Assembly: GCA_030834695.1 (NCBI GenBank)
Contig: JAUQXK010000041.1
Span: 1-53,084 of the forward strand
Direction: 5' to 3'
DNA: 53,084 nt
Source: Desulfobacterales bacterium
GTDB lineage: Bacteria > Desulfobacterota > Desulfobacteria > Desulfobacterales > SpSt-501
A model generated the notes under the pieces. That model saw only the letters and a list, made by a program, of their open reading frames with translations, ran no database searches and was not told where the DNA came from. The translations under genes were made by a program, and so were the position numbers. The first letter of the stretch is position 1, and the number at the start of each line of letters is the position of its first letter. This document shows positions 16,885-27,863 of the stretch, in pieces.

Positions 16885-17262
16885 TCATTCTTTCAGCCGT
16901 CCGCTGCGCTGCAACCGACGCCTGACCCTTCGACGATATGCCTTTGAAAGCCCTGTACGAATAAGGGAAAGCCCAGCTATTTTTGCCAGCGGCTTCAAAA
17001 CCGGCACTTTATTCATCAGCAGGATGTATGCATCGATCTCTGACAGAACCTGCTGTTTTTCATCCCTGACATGAAGCTCCAATAAAGCTTTCTTGGGATC
17101 GATGCCGATTGAGCGCAACAGGTCGTCGTTCCCGGTGATATCAATCCATTGGATGTCGTTCTGTGACTGCCCCAATAGTCTTTCATAATTCCGTCGGTCC
17201 TTGACGCATTGCGGACATGCACCGTCGTAATATACGCAAATTTTGGAATCGCCGGGGTTCAT
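16885..17262 (-). CDS. DCC-family (DUF393) thiol-disulfide oxidoreductase-like protein
   Basis: 125 residues from the ATG at 17262, preceded by AAGGAAAACGTG. The N-terminus CVYYDGACPQC has the DxxCxxC-type motif of the DCC family, a thioredoxin-like fold presumed to act on disulfides. Then come WIDITGNDDLL and a helical basic tail (KAYRRRVRRRLQR). The family substrate is not established. It stands alone among repeats, with no obvious operon partner. Confidence 0.78.
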   Translation of the reverse strand: MNPGDSKICVYYDGACPQCVKDRRNYERLLGQSQNDIQWIDITGNDDLLRSIGIDPKKALLELHVRDEKQQVLSEIDAYILLMNKVPVLKPLAKIAGLSLIRTGLSKAYRRRVRRRLQRSGRLKE

Positions 17263-18080
17263 CACGTTTTCCTTTGACGAGGTGTCTGTAACATGCATCT
17301 GCTATTGGGAGTCTGGTTTAACACATCGGCAACGCTGGTTCGTGCTATTTTCAGCGATGATTCAGGGCTAATCAGTATCCGATTTCAGCAATAGGCATCG
17401 CCTGCAAATTATTTCCACCGAAGGGCGAGCCCTCTCTCAGAAGTTAGATCAACACCCGTGCCGAATATTCTGCGCTCCCTGTTTCCCAAATTGCTTGTGC
17501 CTTGAGCGGCACGCCGGATGGCGGTGCACATGAATGGCTATTGCCTTCTTCCTCGAACCAGGATTGCGCGCCGCGGTTGCCGGCCAGTGAGTTCTAAGCG
17601 GTCTCAAAATTGAACCGAATGGATAGCTGCAAATCCCTCCTGACCTCCCTTTTTCAAAGGGAGTGCAGCTCCTCTTTTTGAAAAAGAGGGGCCGGGGGAG
17701 GTTTATAAACGATAGATCCAGACAATTCTGAGACCGTATATAAGCCCCTCGTTATAGGAGACCCCCAGCAGTCCAAGAATAATATTGCAACCAACATCCA
17801 TCGGGTCAAACTTAGAAGGCTGCCAAAAGGCCACAGAGATTGCATTGCCATTGGTGACGAAATGCTTACCCTTTGATTTAAATTGGCCAAGGAACCCTTA
17901 GCTTCATTCGGCCGCCCCGCCCGATGGGCAAGTTTCATGTCTGCCGTCGGTTGAGATTACAGCTGGCTTTCATGATAGACGATCGTTCCGGGCCTGGGGG
18001 CTGAAGCTGGTTATCTGCACGGACGCGCTGACAAAATAGCGCAGATCACTACACTGATACTGCCAAGCAAGGAGCAACTG
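17263..18080. other. Gene-poor stretch with repeat-derived sequence
   Basis: About 800 bases without a supported gene. A short minus-strand frame near 17440-17600 (ending at TAA around 17446) looks like decayed coding sequence I cannot identify. The 94-codon minus-strand frame at 17654-17938 runs through the hairpin repeat and looks repeat-derived. No RNA gene was recognised. Confidence 0.45.
17634..17703. repeat. Double-hairpin dispersed repeat
   Basis: Two adjacent perfect stems: CTCCCTTT-TTC-AAAGGGAG (17645-17663) and CCTCTTTTT-G-AAAAAGAGG (17671-17689). They are bounded by AAATCCCTCC and GGGGGAGGTTT. This is the layout of the C-run/G-run intergenic repeats common in Desulfobacterota (from memory). 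Confidence 0.6.
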
Positions 18081-19304
18081 ATGAGCGCCTTGCTTTTTTC
18101 AATAATTGCCATGGCGGTGGCTCTGAACGTCTTGGCGTTTGAGGCCCGGTCTGAACAGGATCTGGGGGAGCCAGACGGTGAGCTCTCCCCCTTCGCCCCA
18201 CCTTTGGTCCGAGAAGGCGATTTTGCTGTCAAACTGGCTGAAGCGTTTGGTTTTGGCGAGATCGCTGATGAGGACGATGCCGGGCAGCTATTATCTGAAA
18301 TTGGGTTGTCGCCCCGTAATGGTTGGCTGTCGGACTACCCGGTGACACCTGTGATACTGGCCGAGCTGCGTGAAACGGTGATCGCAAGCTCTGAGTCCGG
18401 AATGCTTGCCATGACCGAACCCGAGGCATTGGAGGCCTTCGACCGCCTGGCTCTGGATTTAGGCCTGTCCGTTGATGAAAACGCTGAGATAGAACCGCCT
18501 GCCGATGGGGTTTTACCTGGAGAAGCGCCCTACGCTGAGTCGAGCGATACTCATGACGATTACACCACCGAGGGGCCGCCGGTGATGACCTATTATCCGC
18601 CCCCCTCGTATTATTCAACCTATTACGATTGGGTGCCTTATCCTTTTTATTTTTCCCGCGGCTACTACCCCGGCTTTTTCATTTTGCATGATTTTCACAG
18701 AGCGCATACGTTCGATCGCCATTTCGACCGTAAACACAAGCACAAGCAGTTCGGCTTCCACAACCGCTTCAAACGAAAATTCATCAGCAACCATCGTTGG
18801 AACATGCACTCAGGTCGAACGGAGATCTTGCGGCCCAACATGGGGGAACGATCTGATAGGTTTGGAAATGACCGGCGGTCAAAGTTCAGAGATGGGGCAA
18901 TAAAAGGAGACAGATTCCAATCTCGCTCTCGTGACCACAGGGACAGTGCATCCTTTACCTTCCGCAGCGCCACCAAACCTGGCGTCCCCAGATCCTTTGA
19001 TGGTTCTGGGCGAATGGACAGCAGAGCCCATGATCGACGGTTTTCGCGCCAGGAACGGGAATTCCGAGACTCGCGGTTGAATAGTAGGCGGGGGCCATCT
19101 ATCCGTTCTTCGACCCACAACCGCCATGAACACGGCGATTACTCGGGATCTGCCGGTCCTCAGCGACGCGGGAACGACGGTTCTTCCGGGTCCTTCAAAT
19201 CCAATGGACGGAACGGAGGGAATGGCGGTTCTTTTCGCTCGTTCAATTCCTCAGGCCGAGGCTTTTCTGGGTCCCGTGGCGGAATCGGCAGTGGCCGGAG
19301 ATAG
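18081..19304 (+). CDS. Secreted low-complexity hypothetical protein
   Basis: 407 residues; GGAGCAACTG precedes the ATG. Residues ~1-25 are hydrophobic (a signal peptide or anchor). Residues ~26-165 are acidic. A striking Tyr/Pro/aromatic patch follows (YYPPPSYYSTYYDW, then FYFSRGYYPGFFILHDFHR). The C-terminal ~180 residues are very rich in Arg, Ser, Gly and His (DRHFDRKHKHK, then many RGG/SGR-like repeats). The order acidic-aromatic-basic suggests a self-associating envelope or surface protein, but I recognise no family. It has no operon partners. Confidence 0.7.
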   Translation: MSALLFSIIAMAVALNVLAFEARSEQDLGEPDGELSPFAPPLVREGDFAVKLAEAFGFGEIADEDDAGQLLSEIGLSPRNGWLSDYPVTPVILAELRETVIASSESGMLAMTEPEALEAFDRLALDLGLSVDENAEIEPPADGVLPGEAPYAESSDTHDDYTTEGPPVMTYYPPPSYYSTYYDWVPYPFYFSRGYYPGFFILHDFHRAHTFDRHFDRKHKHKQFGFHNRFKRKFISNHRWNMHSGRTEILRPNMGERSDRFGNDRRSKFRDGAIKGDRFQSRSRDHRDSASFTFRSATKPGVPRSFDGSGRMDSRAHDRRFSRQEREFRDSRLNSRRGPSIRSSTHNRHEHGDYSGSAGPQRRGNDGSSGSFKSNGRNGGNGGSFRSFNSSGRGFSGSRGGIGSGRR

Positions 19305-19842
19305 TCCTCTCATTGACTATCGCTTGCATGGATGAAAGTTGAAAACAAAAAGGGCGGCCCCAATTGAGTTTCTGAGGTCGCCCGGGTGTTGCATTCAGTT
19401 CAGGAAGCGGATGGGTTATGAGCTGTGCAGTTCGGATGATTTCTCACCCTTTTTGCCGTTGCTCCCCATCCTCTTCCTCAGATCACAGTCTCCCGTGACC
19501 TTAAATCAAAGCTAAGATTTCATGCTTTTGGTGTCAAGTCTCCTGAAGGTCTTTTTTTACCGACCAGACAAACTTTGCAAAGATTACCGACACCGAGGCA
19601 ATGAGATGAATTGAAAACCTGGATGCCTAAAATGAAATAGGGTGGTCCTGTTCCCGGGGCCACCCCTTGTCGACGGTGGTTGAGGCATTCAACCGCATGT
19701 TTTCAGAACTGCTATATGCTGATGGTCGGCGGTCAGCATCGCCGAGAGAGCCGATCAGATTTCTTGGTGATAGGTTGCTGGTGCGAATGTGAAATGGCTG
19801 CCCAGCGAAGAAAACCTTAGGTTAATGGCAGGAACCCACCGC
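19305..19842. repeat. Intergenic region with two similar hairpin units
   Basis: No gene is supported in these 540 bases. Two hairpins, GGGCGGCC/GGTCGCCC (19352-19383) and GGGTGG/CCACCC (19640-19665), lie ~290 bases apart. Each is preceded by an A-rich run and followed by a GTTG and CATTCA sequence, so they may be diverged copies of one intergenic element. The first, read on the minus strand, is followed by TTTTTG and could stop minus-strand transcripts coming from the EamA gene. Confidence 0.4.
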
Positions 19843-20805
19843 TTATTTTTTTGATTTTACGCATACGATGAAACGCCCCGTCATGCTCATACAAGCGGTT
19901 TTTTCGGATACAAGTTGAGAATCTAACAATGAATGAAAATTTGTGCTTTGCGACCGAAATAGTTCTCCAAAGGCCGCTCCGCCAAGAATCAACATAGCGC
20001 CCATGACCTGCACTATAGTCATACTCTCTTGCAGGAAAAGCACGGAGAAAATTACGGCGGACAGCGGCTCCAGATAACCACAGATCGCGACCGTCTGAAT
20101 CGGTAGACATCCAATGGAAGAGAAGTAAAAGTAACAACCGATACCGGTATTGAAAACCCCAAGAATCAGGATCGGGATCCAGTCGCCCGATTCTATATGG
20201 ATAACAAAGCCTTGTTTGACGCCGACAAACACAGCGACCGTCAGGAAACTGGTCAGCAGTTGCCACATCGAGTTTTCCAGGCCGGTGATGCTTTTAGCTT
20301 TCTTATTGAAGATCACCATGAACGCATACATGACAGCGGACATGATGCCGCAGAACAAGCCAACCGTTGTGTTCACTTCTCTCAGAGCCAGCGAGTTCAC
20401 GCCAAACATGCCGACGAGTACCGCAAGGAAACCCGCCATCTTTGGCCATGTCAGCTTCTCTCGAAACAAAATAGGGGAGAGGATCATAACGATAACCGGG
20501 CCGCAGTAGTACGCCAAGGATGCAATACTAACACCGATTCGCTGATATGCTTCATACAGGAACATCCAGCTCGTGCCCATGGCGATACCTGAGATTATCA
20601 AGCAGAGGGTATGCTTTTTATTATTAAGCAGATGCACTGTCTGCCGTGTCAAAGCATAAATTGCAATCAAAAGCAGGCTGCCGATCAGTGTTCGGGTAAA
20701 CACAATCTCATAGCTGGTTAAGGCAATATAGCTTGCCACAATGCCGTTCAGGCCAAACATCAGCAGCGCTGCGAAATACCTGAAGTATGAATTTTTGTAA
20801 TTCAT
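19843..20805 (-). CDS. EamA/DMT-family permease
   Basis: 320 residues from the ATG at 20805; a longer frame upstream has no membrane-protein character. About ten hydrophobic helices in two similar halves, with EIVFTRTLIGSLLL and the second-half segment SAVIFSVLFLQESMT (the E-containing end of helix 9), typical of drug/metabolite exporters of the EamA family. The substrate cannot be told. Base composition is more AT-rich than in the flanking Hdr and cytochrome regions, and it sits among repeats and an integrase remnant, so it may have been acquired by transfer. Confidence 0.85.
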   Translation of the reverse strand: MNYKNSYFRYFAALLMFGLNGIVASYIALTSYEIVFTRTLIGSLLLIAIYALTRQTVHLLNNKKHTLCLIISGIAMGTSWMFLYEAYQRIGVSIASLAYYCGPVIVMILSPILFREKLTWPKMAGFLAVLVGMFGVNSLALREVNTTVGLFCGIMSAVMYAFMVIFNKKAKSITGLENSMWQLLTSFLTVAVFVGVKQGFVIHIESGDWIPILILGVFNTGIGCYFYFSSIGCLPIQTVAICGYLEPLSAVIFSVLFLQESMTIVQVMGAMLILGGAAFGELFRSQSTNFHSLLDSQLVSEKTACMSMTGRFIVCVKSKK

Positions 20806-21060
20806 TTTGTCATCCCAAAATGCCGCACCATGCGTCTGCGGTAACCCCCGTGAACGTTGTAGCGAGCGGACTGCGATCGTTACCTGAGCATGAATGGTTA
20901 ACACAATACCGCTACACAACTCAAGAAGGACACAGAAGGATTCTGCTCGTGTCCCGAATCATCCGGCCGGTGCCCACTCTGTTGGAGCCGACAGTTGCGG
21001 CTTCCTATCCTCGCCTCCGTCGGTCCACCCGTGTCAAACCCTAAGCGAAGGAGGTAAGCT

Positions 21061-21290
21061 ATGAAAGTAGCCTATGCCGCCAAGATCTGGATGGGCTATT
21101 ACCGACCGCATTCAAAAAAAACACCTTACGATCCTACGAGTCAGTAATTGCGTCCTTCTGCCGGGACCATGGCAATCGGGAGCTGGAGGAATTAACGGTT
21201 GATCTGGTCCAAACTTTTCTGGAGAGCATCACCAACCGTCCCAAACCCCAAACCCGGAAAATTCGATTCGCCCATCTGACATCATTGCGA
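21061..21290 (+). pseudogene. N-terminal remnant of a tyrosine integrase, frameshifted
   Basis: AAGGAGG precedes an ATG that reads MKVAYAAKIWMGYYRPHSKK. After a run of eight A (21114-21121) the frame must shift to continue NTLRSYESVIASFCRDHG, then ELTVDLVQTFLESITN and TRKIRFAHLTSL. Together these make the SAM-like N-terminal DNA-binding domain of a tyrosine recombinase. The catalytic domain is missing: beyond ~21290 the sequence no longer matches. This is a dead mobile-element scar beside the flavin dehydrogenase. Confidence 0.65.
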
Positions 21291-21525
21291 GAGCCTAAAA
21301 GCGGTAGAGAACATGAGGTGGTGTTCATTCCTCAAGTTGTGGAGAGGGTTAGATTTTCCGCTTTTGCTTTGATAGGATTATTTTTCGGTAATCCGTTTGG
21401 AGACAGGAACTTGCCTCCTCAATCAGGGCCCTTTACAGAAGCGTATGGAGGGCTTCCGCAAAATTTCACCGGTGGCGTCCTGAGGGAACGTATCGAAACC
21501 GGACGCCCCTTTTCGGAGGTAGCTT

Positions 21526-22923
21526 ATGTCCGATCCGATCCCCTTTAAAACCGTAGCCCGCCACAATCGACCCGGCGATGCCTGGATTGTTATCAACGAG
21601 AGGGTCTATGACATCAGCAGGTTTCCTCATCCCGGTGGGGTCGAAGTGCTTGAACCGTACCTCGGCCGAGACGCAACGGCTGCGTTTTTCAGCCAGCACA
21701 ACATCGATATGCTCGCGATTGTGGAGAAGAACCTGGTCGGCGTCATAGACAGGGATGATGAGGAATGGAGACAGGAGCGCGAGGCGGCAAAAAATCGCGC
21801 CACCGACAACGGCCTTTTGTCGCGGCGCGCAAAGCTTGCGCCGATTTCCCACATCCTTAACACTCGAGATATGGCGCAGGTCGCGGAATCGGTCATGGAT
21901 CCGCCTGGTTGGGCGTATTACGCTTCAGCAGCGGACGATGAGGTGGCCCTTCGCGAGAACGAGGCTGCCTTTGGCAGGTTGTGGCTGCGGCCCCGCGTGC
22001 TCGTGGATGTCTCGAAGGTCGATACATCCGCCGAACTCCTCGGTGTTCCGAGTTCCTTTCCCCTCTATGTTACGGCTACGGCGCTCGCAAAACTCGCTGA
22101 TCCGGAAGGAGAAGTCGCCATCACGCGGGCATGCGCCAAAGCGAATGTCCCATACATGTGTCCAACTCTCTCCTCGTGTTCGCTTGAAGAGATGGCATCG
22201 GCCCGCACGGCCGGCCAGACGCAGTGGTTTCAGCTTTACGTGAACAAAGATCGTGCCGTCACAAAGGACCTGTTGCAACGGGCGGAGACGGGTGGCTGCA
22301 AAGCGGTGTTCGTCACCGTCGACGCACCCCAACTCGGTCGACGCGAACGGGACATGCGGTTCAAGGCGCCGCAGAAAAGCTATGTACAGGAAGGGGATAA
22401 GCAGGTTGACACCTCCCGGGGGACGTCCACCGCACTCTCTTCCTATATTGACCCCTCGCTCTCGTGGTCAGACATCGAATGGATTGCGGGTCTCACAAAG
22501 CTTCCGGTCTGCCTCAAAGGTATCCAATCGGGAAAGGATGCCGTGCTCGCGACCAAACGCGGAGCGAAGGCTATTGTGGTGTCGAACCACGGTGGACGGC
22601 AGCTCGACTATGCGCGAAGCGGGGTGGAAGTGCTTATCGAAGTAATGGCCGCATTGCGGGAGGCCGGCCTTGACCGGCCGATCACCGTTTTTGTCGACGG
22701 CGGTATCCGCCGTGGCACCGACATCTTTAAATGTCTCGCACTCGGCGCAAATGGTGTGGGCATCGGCCGGCCCGTTCTGCACGGCCTCGCCGCCTATGGC
22801 GAAGCCGGCGTCGTCAAAACCATTACGATGCTTCGGGACGAGTTTGCGACGTGCCTTATGATGATGGGGTGCCCAACGGTCGCCGACATAAAAGAAGAGA
22901 TGGTGGTTACCTCGAAGCTGTAG
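21526..22923 (+). CDS. Cytochrome b5-FMN alpha-hydroxy-acid dehydrogenase (flavocytochrome b2-like)
   Basis: 465 residues; GGAGGTAGCTT precedes the ATG. Residues ~1-80 are a cytochrome b5 domain with the haem-ligand motif HPGG and a second His in QHNIDML. Residues ~95-460 are an FMN-dependent alpha-hydroxy-acid dehydrogenase: YYASAADDE, then VTVDAPQLGRRERDMR, KGIQSGKDA, SNHGGRQLD with the catalytic His, and DGGIRRGTDIFKCLALGA. The order is that of yeast L-lactate dehydrogenase, but no mitochondrial leader or other signal is present, so it is probably cytoplasmic. The likely reaction is oxidation of lactate or another 2-hydroxy acid, with electrons passed through the haem. The b5 fusion is uncommon in bacteria; with the integrase scar upstream, acquisition by transfer is likely. 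Confidence 0.92.
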   Translation: MSDPIPFKTVARHNRPGDAWIVINERVYDISRFPHPGGVEVLEPYLGRDATAAFFSQHNIDMLAIVEKNLVGVIDRDDEEWRQEREAAKNRATDNGLLSRRAKLAPISHILNTRDMAQVAESVMDPPGWAYYASAADDEVALRENEAAFGRLWLRPRVLVDVSKVDTSAELLGVPSSFPLYVTATALAKLADPEGEVAITRACAKANVPYMCPTLSSCSLEEMASARTAGQTQWFQLYVNKDRAVTKDLLQRAETGGCKAVFVTVDAPQLGRRERDMRFKAPQKSYVQEGDKQVDTSRGTSTALSSYIDPSLSWSDIEWIAGLTKLPVCLKGIQSGKDAVLATKRGAKAIVVSNHGGRQLDYARSGVEVLIEVMAALREAGLDRPITVFVDGGIRRGTDIFKCLALGANGVGIGRPVLHGLAAYGEAGVVKTITMLRDEFATCLMMMGCPTVADIKEEMVVTSKL

Positions 22924-23194
22924 GTGGTCGCCGACGCCGACAGCCATAAAAACCGCTTCTCCCCTTACGGCCGTAAGTATTATTATCGACGCAGATGCCC
23001 CCGTTGTGGGAGATACAAACCGTCATCCTCACGTTTTAAGAAAGCTGAAATTATTCCCTTCGCTGTCAACACTTGTAGACCGGATGCATCAAGAAGATTA
23101 CACGTATACAAGTTGAATCTGTAGCCTTAAGAGTAGGTCATGTCCAGACACAGCAGAAATCTGAAACATTCATTCACCAGCTTTTTTCATTTTC
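22924..23194. other. Short gene-free stretch
   Basis: I see no gene, strong terminator or promoter in these ~270 bases between two convergent genes. Confidence 0.5.
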
Positions 23195-26100
23195 TTACCA
23201 TTTTGAGAGGGGCAAACTCGTTCTTATCGGGGCGATTCCGTAGATGGCCTTCAGCAGTTCAGCCGGAGAGGCCGTTTTACTCATGAAGATATCAGCCCCG
23301 GCATCGCGCATCTTCTGTGAAGTATTTTCATCGTCGTACATCGAAAGTCCGATCACCCGCACCTCGGGCCATTCGACCTTGATGCGTCGGGTGGCCTCGA
23401 TGCCGTCCATCACCGGCATGGAGACATCCATCATAACCACGTCCGGCTTGAGCTGTCGTACCTGCTCGATGGCCTCTTGCCCATTGGACGCTTCGCCCAC
23501 TACATGGATCACCGGCTGACCGCTCATCAATCGCATCAACCCCTTGCGCATGATGTGATGATCATCGACAAAAAGCACTCGGATGCCGCTGGCATCGGCT
23601 GGTAGCGTAGGTTCGGCTGAAATGGCATCGTGCAAGTCAGTCGCCGGAGGATCTATCTTCTCGGCCTTGGCCAGGCGGGCGGGAACCGTAAGAGTAAAGC
23701 GGCTGCCTTTTCCGAGAGCGCTTTCGATATCAAAACTCCCCCCGATGTAGTTGGCGCGCTCCCTCAGGCTGAGCAGCCCGAAACCGCCCAGTGAGGTGAT
23801 GGAATCCAGAATGCGGGGGTCGAACCCTTGCCCCTGATCGGTGACGCTGACGGCAAGGCAGCCGTTGGAGCTTGAAAGCGCTACTTGAGCCGTCTTCACC
23901 CCGGCATGTTTGACCACGTTAAAAAGAAGTTCCTGAACGGCGCGGAACAGGAACACCTTGAGCGGCATCCGCTCAAACTGCTGCGCCCCGTCCGACTCCA
24001 GCTGGACGTGGAGGCCGAACTGCTCCTTCATCTGCCCGGCCAGCCACTCAAGGGATGCCACCAGCCCGGAGTGGTGCAGCACCGCAGGACTCAGCTCGTG
24101 GGACAGCCGGCGCGCCTTTTTAAGGGATTCACTCAGAATCTGCTCTACATTGGTCAGCACCGGATTAGGCGGCAAGCACTCGCAGGCACCCTGCAGCTGC
24201 ATCCGGGCGGCCGCCAGGCTCTGCTGCAGATCATCGTGCAGCAAGTCCGCCAACCGCCGCCGCTCGCGCTCTTCGGCTTCGATCAGCTCCATCGCCAGGG
24301 CGTGGAGCTGCCTGGCTCGGCCCTCGGCCAGCTCGGTACGCTCGGAAACTCGCTGCTCAAGAGTTTGATTCAACTGCCACAGCGCTTCCTCGGCCTGCTT
24401 GCGCGCGGTGATGTCGAGCACAAAGGCCAGGATGTCAGCCGTATCCCCCGGCATCATGGCATCGGTGATAAGGACCGGCACGCGCGACCCGTCTCGGCGC
24501 ACATACTCCTTTTCATAGGTGTCGCATACGCCCCGCTCCTGCAACTGTTGCAGAGCGCGTTCGTCAGCCGGCAGCCATTCCGGCGGGGTCATCCTGCGCC
24601 AGTCAACTTGGCCGGACAGAAGCTCATCGCGAGCGCAGCCGAGAATGCTGAGGTAGTAGTCATTCGCCTGGAGGATGTCGCCCTTGGCATTGGCGATTAC
24701 GATGCCGATACCGCCGATGCGATGGTCGAAGAAAGTTTGCAGCCGGGCATAAGCCAAACGCAGCTCCTCCTCGGCCCGCTTGCGCTCGGTGATATCGGTT
24801 TGGACACCGTCCCAGATCGTGCGGCCATCCGGCATTCGGCGCGGGCGGGAGTGCAGCCGCATCCAGCGGACCTGGCCATCGGGCCGGCACATCGGCAACT
24901 CCATGTCGAAGTCAGACAACTCGCGTTTGCTGCGGGCCTCGGCTTCCACCAGCCGCTCGATGTACTCCTGGGGAATCTGGCGGTGTAGCGCACCTGGTTC
25001 GCTCAGCACATCTTCGACCCGCACGCCGTTCAGCCGTTCGATGCCGGCGCTGAAATTGACGAATCGAACGCTGCCGTCGGGCTCATGGACATACTGATAC
25101 ACGGCGCTGTCCGGCAGGTTGTCGCCGAGCAGCCGCAACCGTTCCTCACTTTCGCGCAGGGCCTCCTCGGCCTGCTTCTGCTCGGTGAGATTGACGGCCG
25201 CAATGCCGACGCCGATGATCTTCCCGGCGGAATCCCGTACCGGCTCATAGTAGCAGTCGAGGAATACGCGCTGGCCGTTGCTGGTCAGCCAATGCTCGTG
25301 ACGGACCACTTCGTCGGTCTGGATCACCCTGCGTTTGGCTTCCAGGATTGAAGGCATGTCCTCGGGGGCAAACAGGTCCGCGTCCGTCTTGCCGACGACA
25401 TCTTCGGGCCGCCGCGTCCGGGTGTTGTACGCCCACTGGTACACCAGGTTGCTGTCCTGCATCGCCACCAGCACTGGCGAGTTTTTCAGCGCCAACCGGA
25501 ACCGGGCCTCGCTCTCCCGCAGCGCCTCCTCGACCTGTCTGCGCGCGGTGATATCGTGGTATGTGCAGATGAGTTGGTGGAAGTTGCCCTGCGCATCCAG
25601 GATCGGCTCGGTGCTGATGAGCACCCACTTCCGGTCTGTGCGGCCCGGACACTGCATGGCGACGAGCACGTCCCGGACCGCCGTGCGGGTCCGCGCGGCC
25701 TTGCGGACCGGGTGCTCGTCCAGGTCCAGCAACCGCCCGGCTTCATCGAACACCTGCCACTGGCCCCAGTCGCGGCTGTTGATGTTCAGGATGTCGGCAT
25801 CCTCGGCCAGGTCGAACAGACGCAGGAACGACTTGTTGACGATGCTGATCTCGCCGCGCTCATTGATCAGCGCCACCGCCGACACCAGGTTGTGCGTCAG
25901 CACCCGGAACTGCTCCTCGCTATCGCGCAGCGCCTTCTCGGCCCGTTTGCGGTCGGTAATTTCCTCGACCACGATGCTCAGGCCGGTGACTCGACCATCG
26001 GCATCCGTGAGAGGCAGCCACTGCTCCAACCATATTCGCTTGATGCCTGGCTGGGCGGGTGTCTCGCTGACGATTTCGATGTTGAGTCGTGGCTGGCCAG

Positions 26101-27301
26101 TTTCGAGAACGCGCCGCATCTCAGGTTCTACCGTCGCGGCCAACTCAGGCATCAGATCGCGGACGCGTTTGCCGATATGTGCCTCGGCGGGGATTCCGTT
26201 GATCTCGGCCAGGCGCTCATTGATGCGAACCCAGCGAAGATCGCGGTCCAGCACACACAGGCCAACGGGCGCGTTGTGATAGAGATCCTCGATCTCCATG
26301 AGCCGTTGCCGCGCGGTCTCTTCAGCGGCGCGCAGCGCCTCCCCCGCCTGCTTGCGCTCAGTGATGTCGCGGAAGATCAACACGACTCCGAAGACGCGCC
26401 CCTCCGTGTCACGAATGGGCGCTCCGCTGTCGTCAATGGGAATCTCTCCGCCGCCTTTGCGGAGCAGAACCGTGTGGTTGGCCAGCCCGACAATGAGGCC
26501 CGTCTGGAGCACCTTGCTCACCGGATCGTCCACAACCACTCGGGTGTGCTCGTTGACGATGCGGAAGACCTCTTGCACCGGCCTTCCGGCTGCCTCGGCC
26601 AGGCTCCAGCCGGTCAGCTTTTCGGCCACCGGGTTCATAAAGGAGACCCGCCCGTTCGTATCGGATGCGATCACCGCATCCCCGATGCTGCTAAGCGTGA
26701 CGGCCCAGCGCTCTTCGCTTTCGCGCAAGGCCTCATACGCTTTCTTTATGTCAGTGATGTCGGCCCCCGTGGTAATGAAATAGTCCCCCAGGGGAACACT
26801 GGTAAACCGAAAATACTTATCGAGATTGGGGAAATAGTCTTCGAAGGAATAGGGAACGCCTTCGGTCATGATCTTCTGCACGACCGGCATGTAATGATCC
26901 GTGCCACCGGGGCCGAAGATCTCATCGGTGGTCTTCCCCCTGATTTCTTCGGCCGTGCTCCTCCCCCAAGTCTTGAGCGTGGGCGGGTTGACGTCCACCA
27001 GCCGCCAGGTTTTGATCCGGCCGGCCTCGTCTCGCACGATCTGCCAGAAGTGCACCTCCTCGGTCATGTTCTCAAACAGGTTGCGGTACTTGGCTTCGCT
27101 CTCGCGCAGCGCCTCCTCCGCCTGCTTGGTAAGCTTGCCAGCGGCGGAGCGGACCAGGCGCTCGCGTCCGGGCTGCTTCTTGGCTTTCAGAAGGCTGAGT
27201 TCCTCGGACAGTTCCCGGCACCGCTTTTCTTTGGCGGCCAGCTGGGTCCTCACCTCGGTCAATTCCTGAATCAGTTGCTCTTGGGAGCAGTCGGAGGCCA
27301 T
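23195..27301 (-). CDS. Multi-PAS hybrid sensor histidine kinase with C-terminal receiver
   Basis: 1368 residues; AAGGAG precedes the ATG. An N-terminal coiled coil (~1-60) leads into about seven PAS domains in series, each ending with a linker like ALRESEER. A NarX/DegS-type kinase core follows (phospho-acceptor His in [14 protein letters not shown], ATPase domain with [12 protein letters not shown]), and then a receiver domain ([16 protein letters not shown], Lys in MSKTA). No membrane segments, so it senses cytoplasmic cues. The receiver resembles NarL-type regulators without the DNA-binding part, so output must go through another protein. Seven PAS domains is a high number. It stands apart from the kinases at 27864-31353 and is separated from them by a 560-base gap. 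Confidence 0.92.
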   Translation of the reverse strand: MASDCSQEQLIQELTEVRTQLAAKEKRCRELSEELSLLKAKKQPGRERLVRSAAGKLTKQAEEALRESEAKYRNLFENMTEEVHFWQIVRDEAGRIKTWRLVDVNPPTLKTWGRSTAEEIRGKTTDEIFGPGGTDHYMPVVQKIMTEGVPYSFEDYFPNLDKYFRFTSVPLGDYFITTGADITDIKKAYEALRESEERWAVTLSSIGDAVIASDTNGRVSFMNPVAEKLTGWSLAEAAGRPVQEVFRIVNEHTRVVVDDPVSKVLQTGLIVGLANHTVLLRKGGGEIPIDDSGAPIRDTEGRVFGVVLIFRDITERKQAGEALRAAEETARQRLMEIEDLYHNAPVGLCVLDRDLRWVRINERLAEINGIPAEAHIGKRVRDLMPELAATVEPEMRRVLETGQPRLNIEIVSETPAQPGIKRIWLEQWLPLTDADGRVTGLSIVVEEITDRKRAEKALRDSEEQFRVLTHNLVSAVALINERGEISIVNKSFLRLFDLAEDADILNINSRDWGQWQVFDEAGRLLDLDEHPVRKAARTRTAVRDVLVAMQCPGRTDRKWVLISTEPILDAQGNFHQLICTYHDITARRQVEEALRESEARFRLALKNSPVLVAMQDSNLVYQWAYNTRTRRPEDVVGKTDADLFAPEDMPSILEAKRRVIQTDEVVRHEHWLTSNGQRVFLDCYYEPVRDSAGKIIGVGIAAVNLTEQKQAEEALRESEERLRLLGDNLPDSAVYQYVHEPDGSVRFVNFSAGIERLNGVRVEDVLSEPGALHRQIPQEYIERLVEAEARSKRELSDFDMELPMCRPDGQVRWMRLHSRPRRMPDGRTIWDGVQTDITERKRAEEELRLAYARLQTFFDHRIGGIGIVIANAKGDILQANDYYLSILGCARDELLSGQVDWRRMTPPEWLPADERALQQLQERGVCDTYEKEYVRRDGSRVPVLITDAMMPGDTADILAFVLDITARKQAEEALWQLNQTLEQRVSERTELAEGRARQLHALAMELIEAEERERRRLADLLHDDLQQSLAAARMQLQGACECLPPNPVLTNVEQILSESLKKARRLSHELSPAVLHHSGLVASLEWLAGQMKEQFGLHVQLESDGAQQFERMPLKVFLFRAVQELLFNVVKHAGVKTAQVALSSSNGCLAVSVTDQGQGFDPRILDSITSLGGFGLLSLRERANYIGGSFDIESALGKGSRFTLTVPARLAKAEKIDPPATDLHDAISAEPTLPADASGIRVLFVDDHHIMRKGLMRLMSGQPVIHVVGEASNGQEAIEQVRQLKPDVVMMDVSMPVMDGIEATRRIKVEWPEVRVIGLSMYDDENTSQKMRDAGADIFMSKTASPAELLKAIYGIAPIRTSLPLSKW

Positions 27302-27863
27302 GGGTACTCCTTAAACAATCAAACTATGCGGTTTTTAGGTTGGCTCCCTGGCACAGCAGTTCATTGAACTGTGCTGTAAAGGCGTTAGCGTTGAAATGAG
27401 TCTAGTGGTGAGTCTTCCCGCCAGCGGCAGATGATCAACTGTCGGATCGAATAAGGAGATGGAGAGGATACCGTAGCAAAATGGTAGCTGGGTTGCAATT
27501 TGTTTTAAGGAAATGTCCGAGGAGCCATGGCTGAGCCGGAGATATGATTCGGGCAGAAGAATGTTCGGGGGTATCGATTCAGGGAATTGCAGTGGCCTCG
27601 TCTCTCGCGGATAAATCACGAAAATAAACATTCGTCGTTTTGTCTATTAAATCATACTCGCAATTCCGCCTAACGCAGGTGCCAAGAAGGCAGATTTGTG
27701 GGTCGATTTTACTCTGGCGTGCAGTCTGATCGGCCGTATTCCGGATATGCCACCGACATGGTCTATTGTGCCATTATCAAATTATTGAACCGGCAACAAA
27801 ATATATTCAATTGCGGCCATATCGCCGGACCTCGGCTAAAGTTGAACCTATTTACTTGCCGCA
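27302..27863. other. Intergenic region with a palindrome near the kinase gene
   Basis: A perfect inverted repeat CAGTTCA-T-TGAACTG lies at 27357-27371, ~56 bases upstream of the multi-PAS kinase start, and could be an operator or stop signal. The rest holds no supported gene. Confidence 0.5.

Noticed and set aside
25556-27367. Plus-strand open frame of ~600 codons
   Set aside because: It is antisense to the multi-PAS kinase and shows no recognisable domain.
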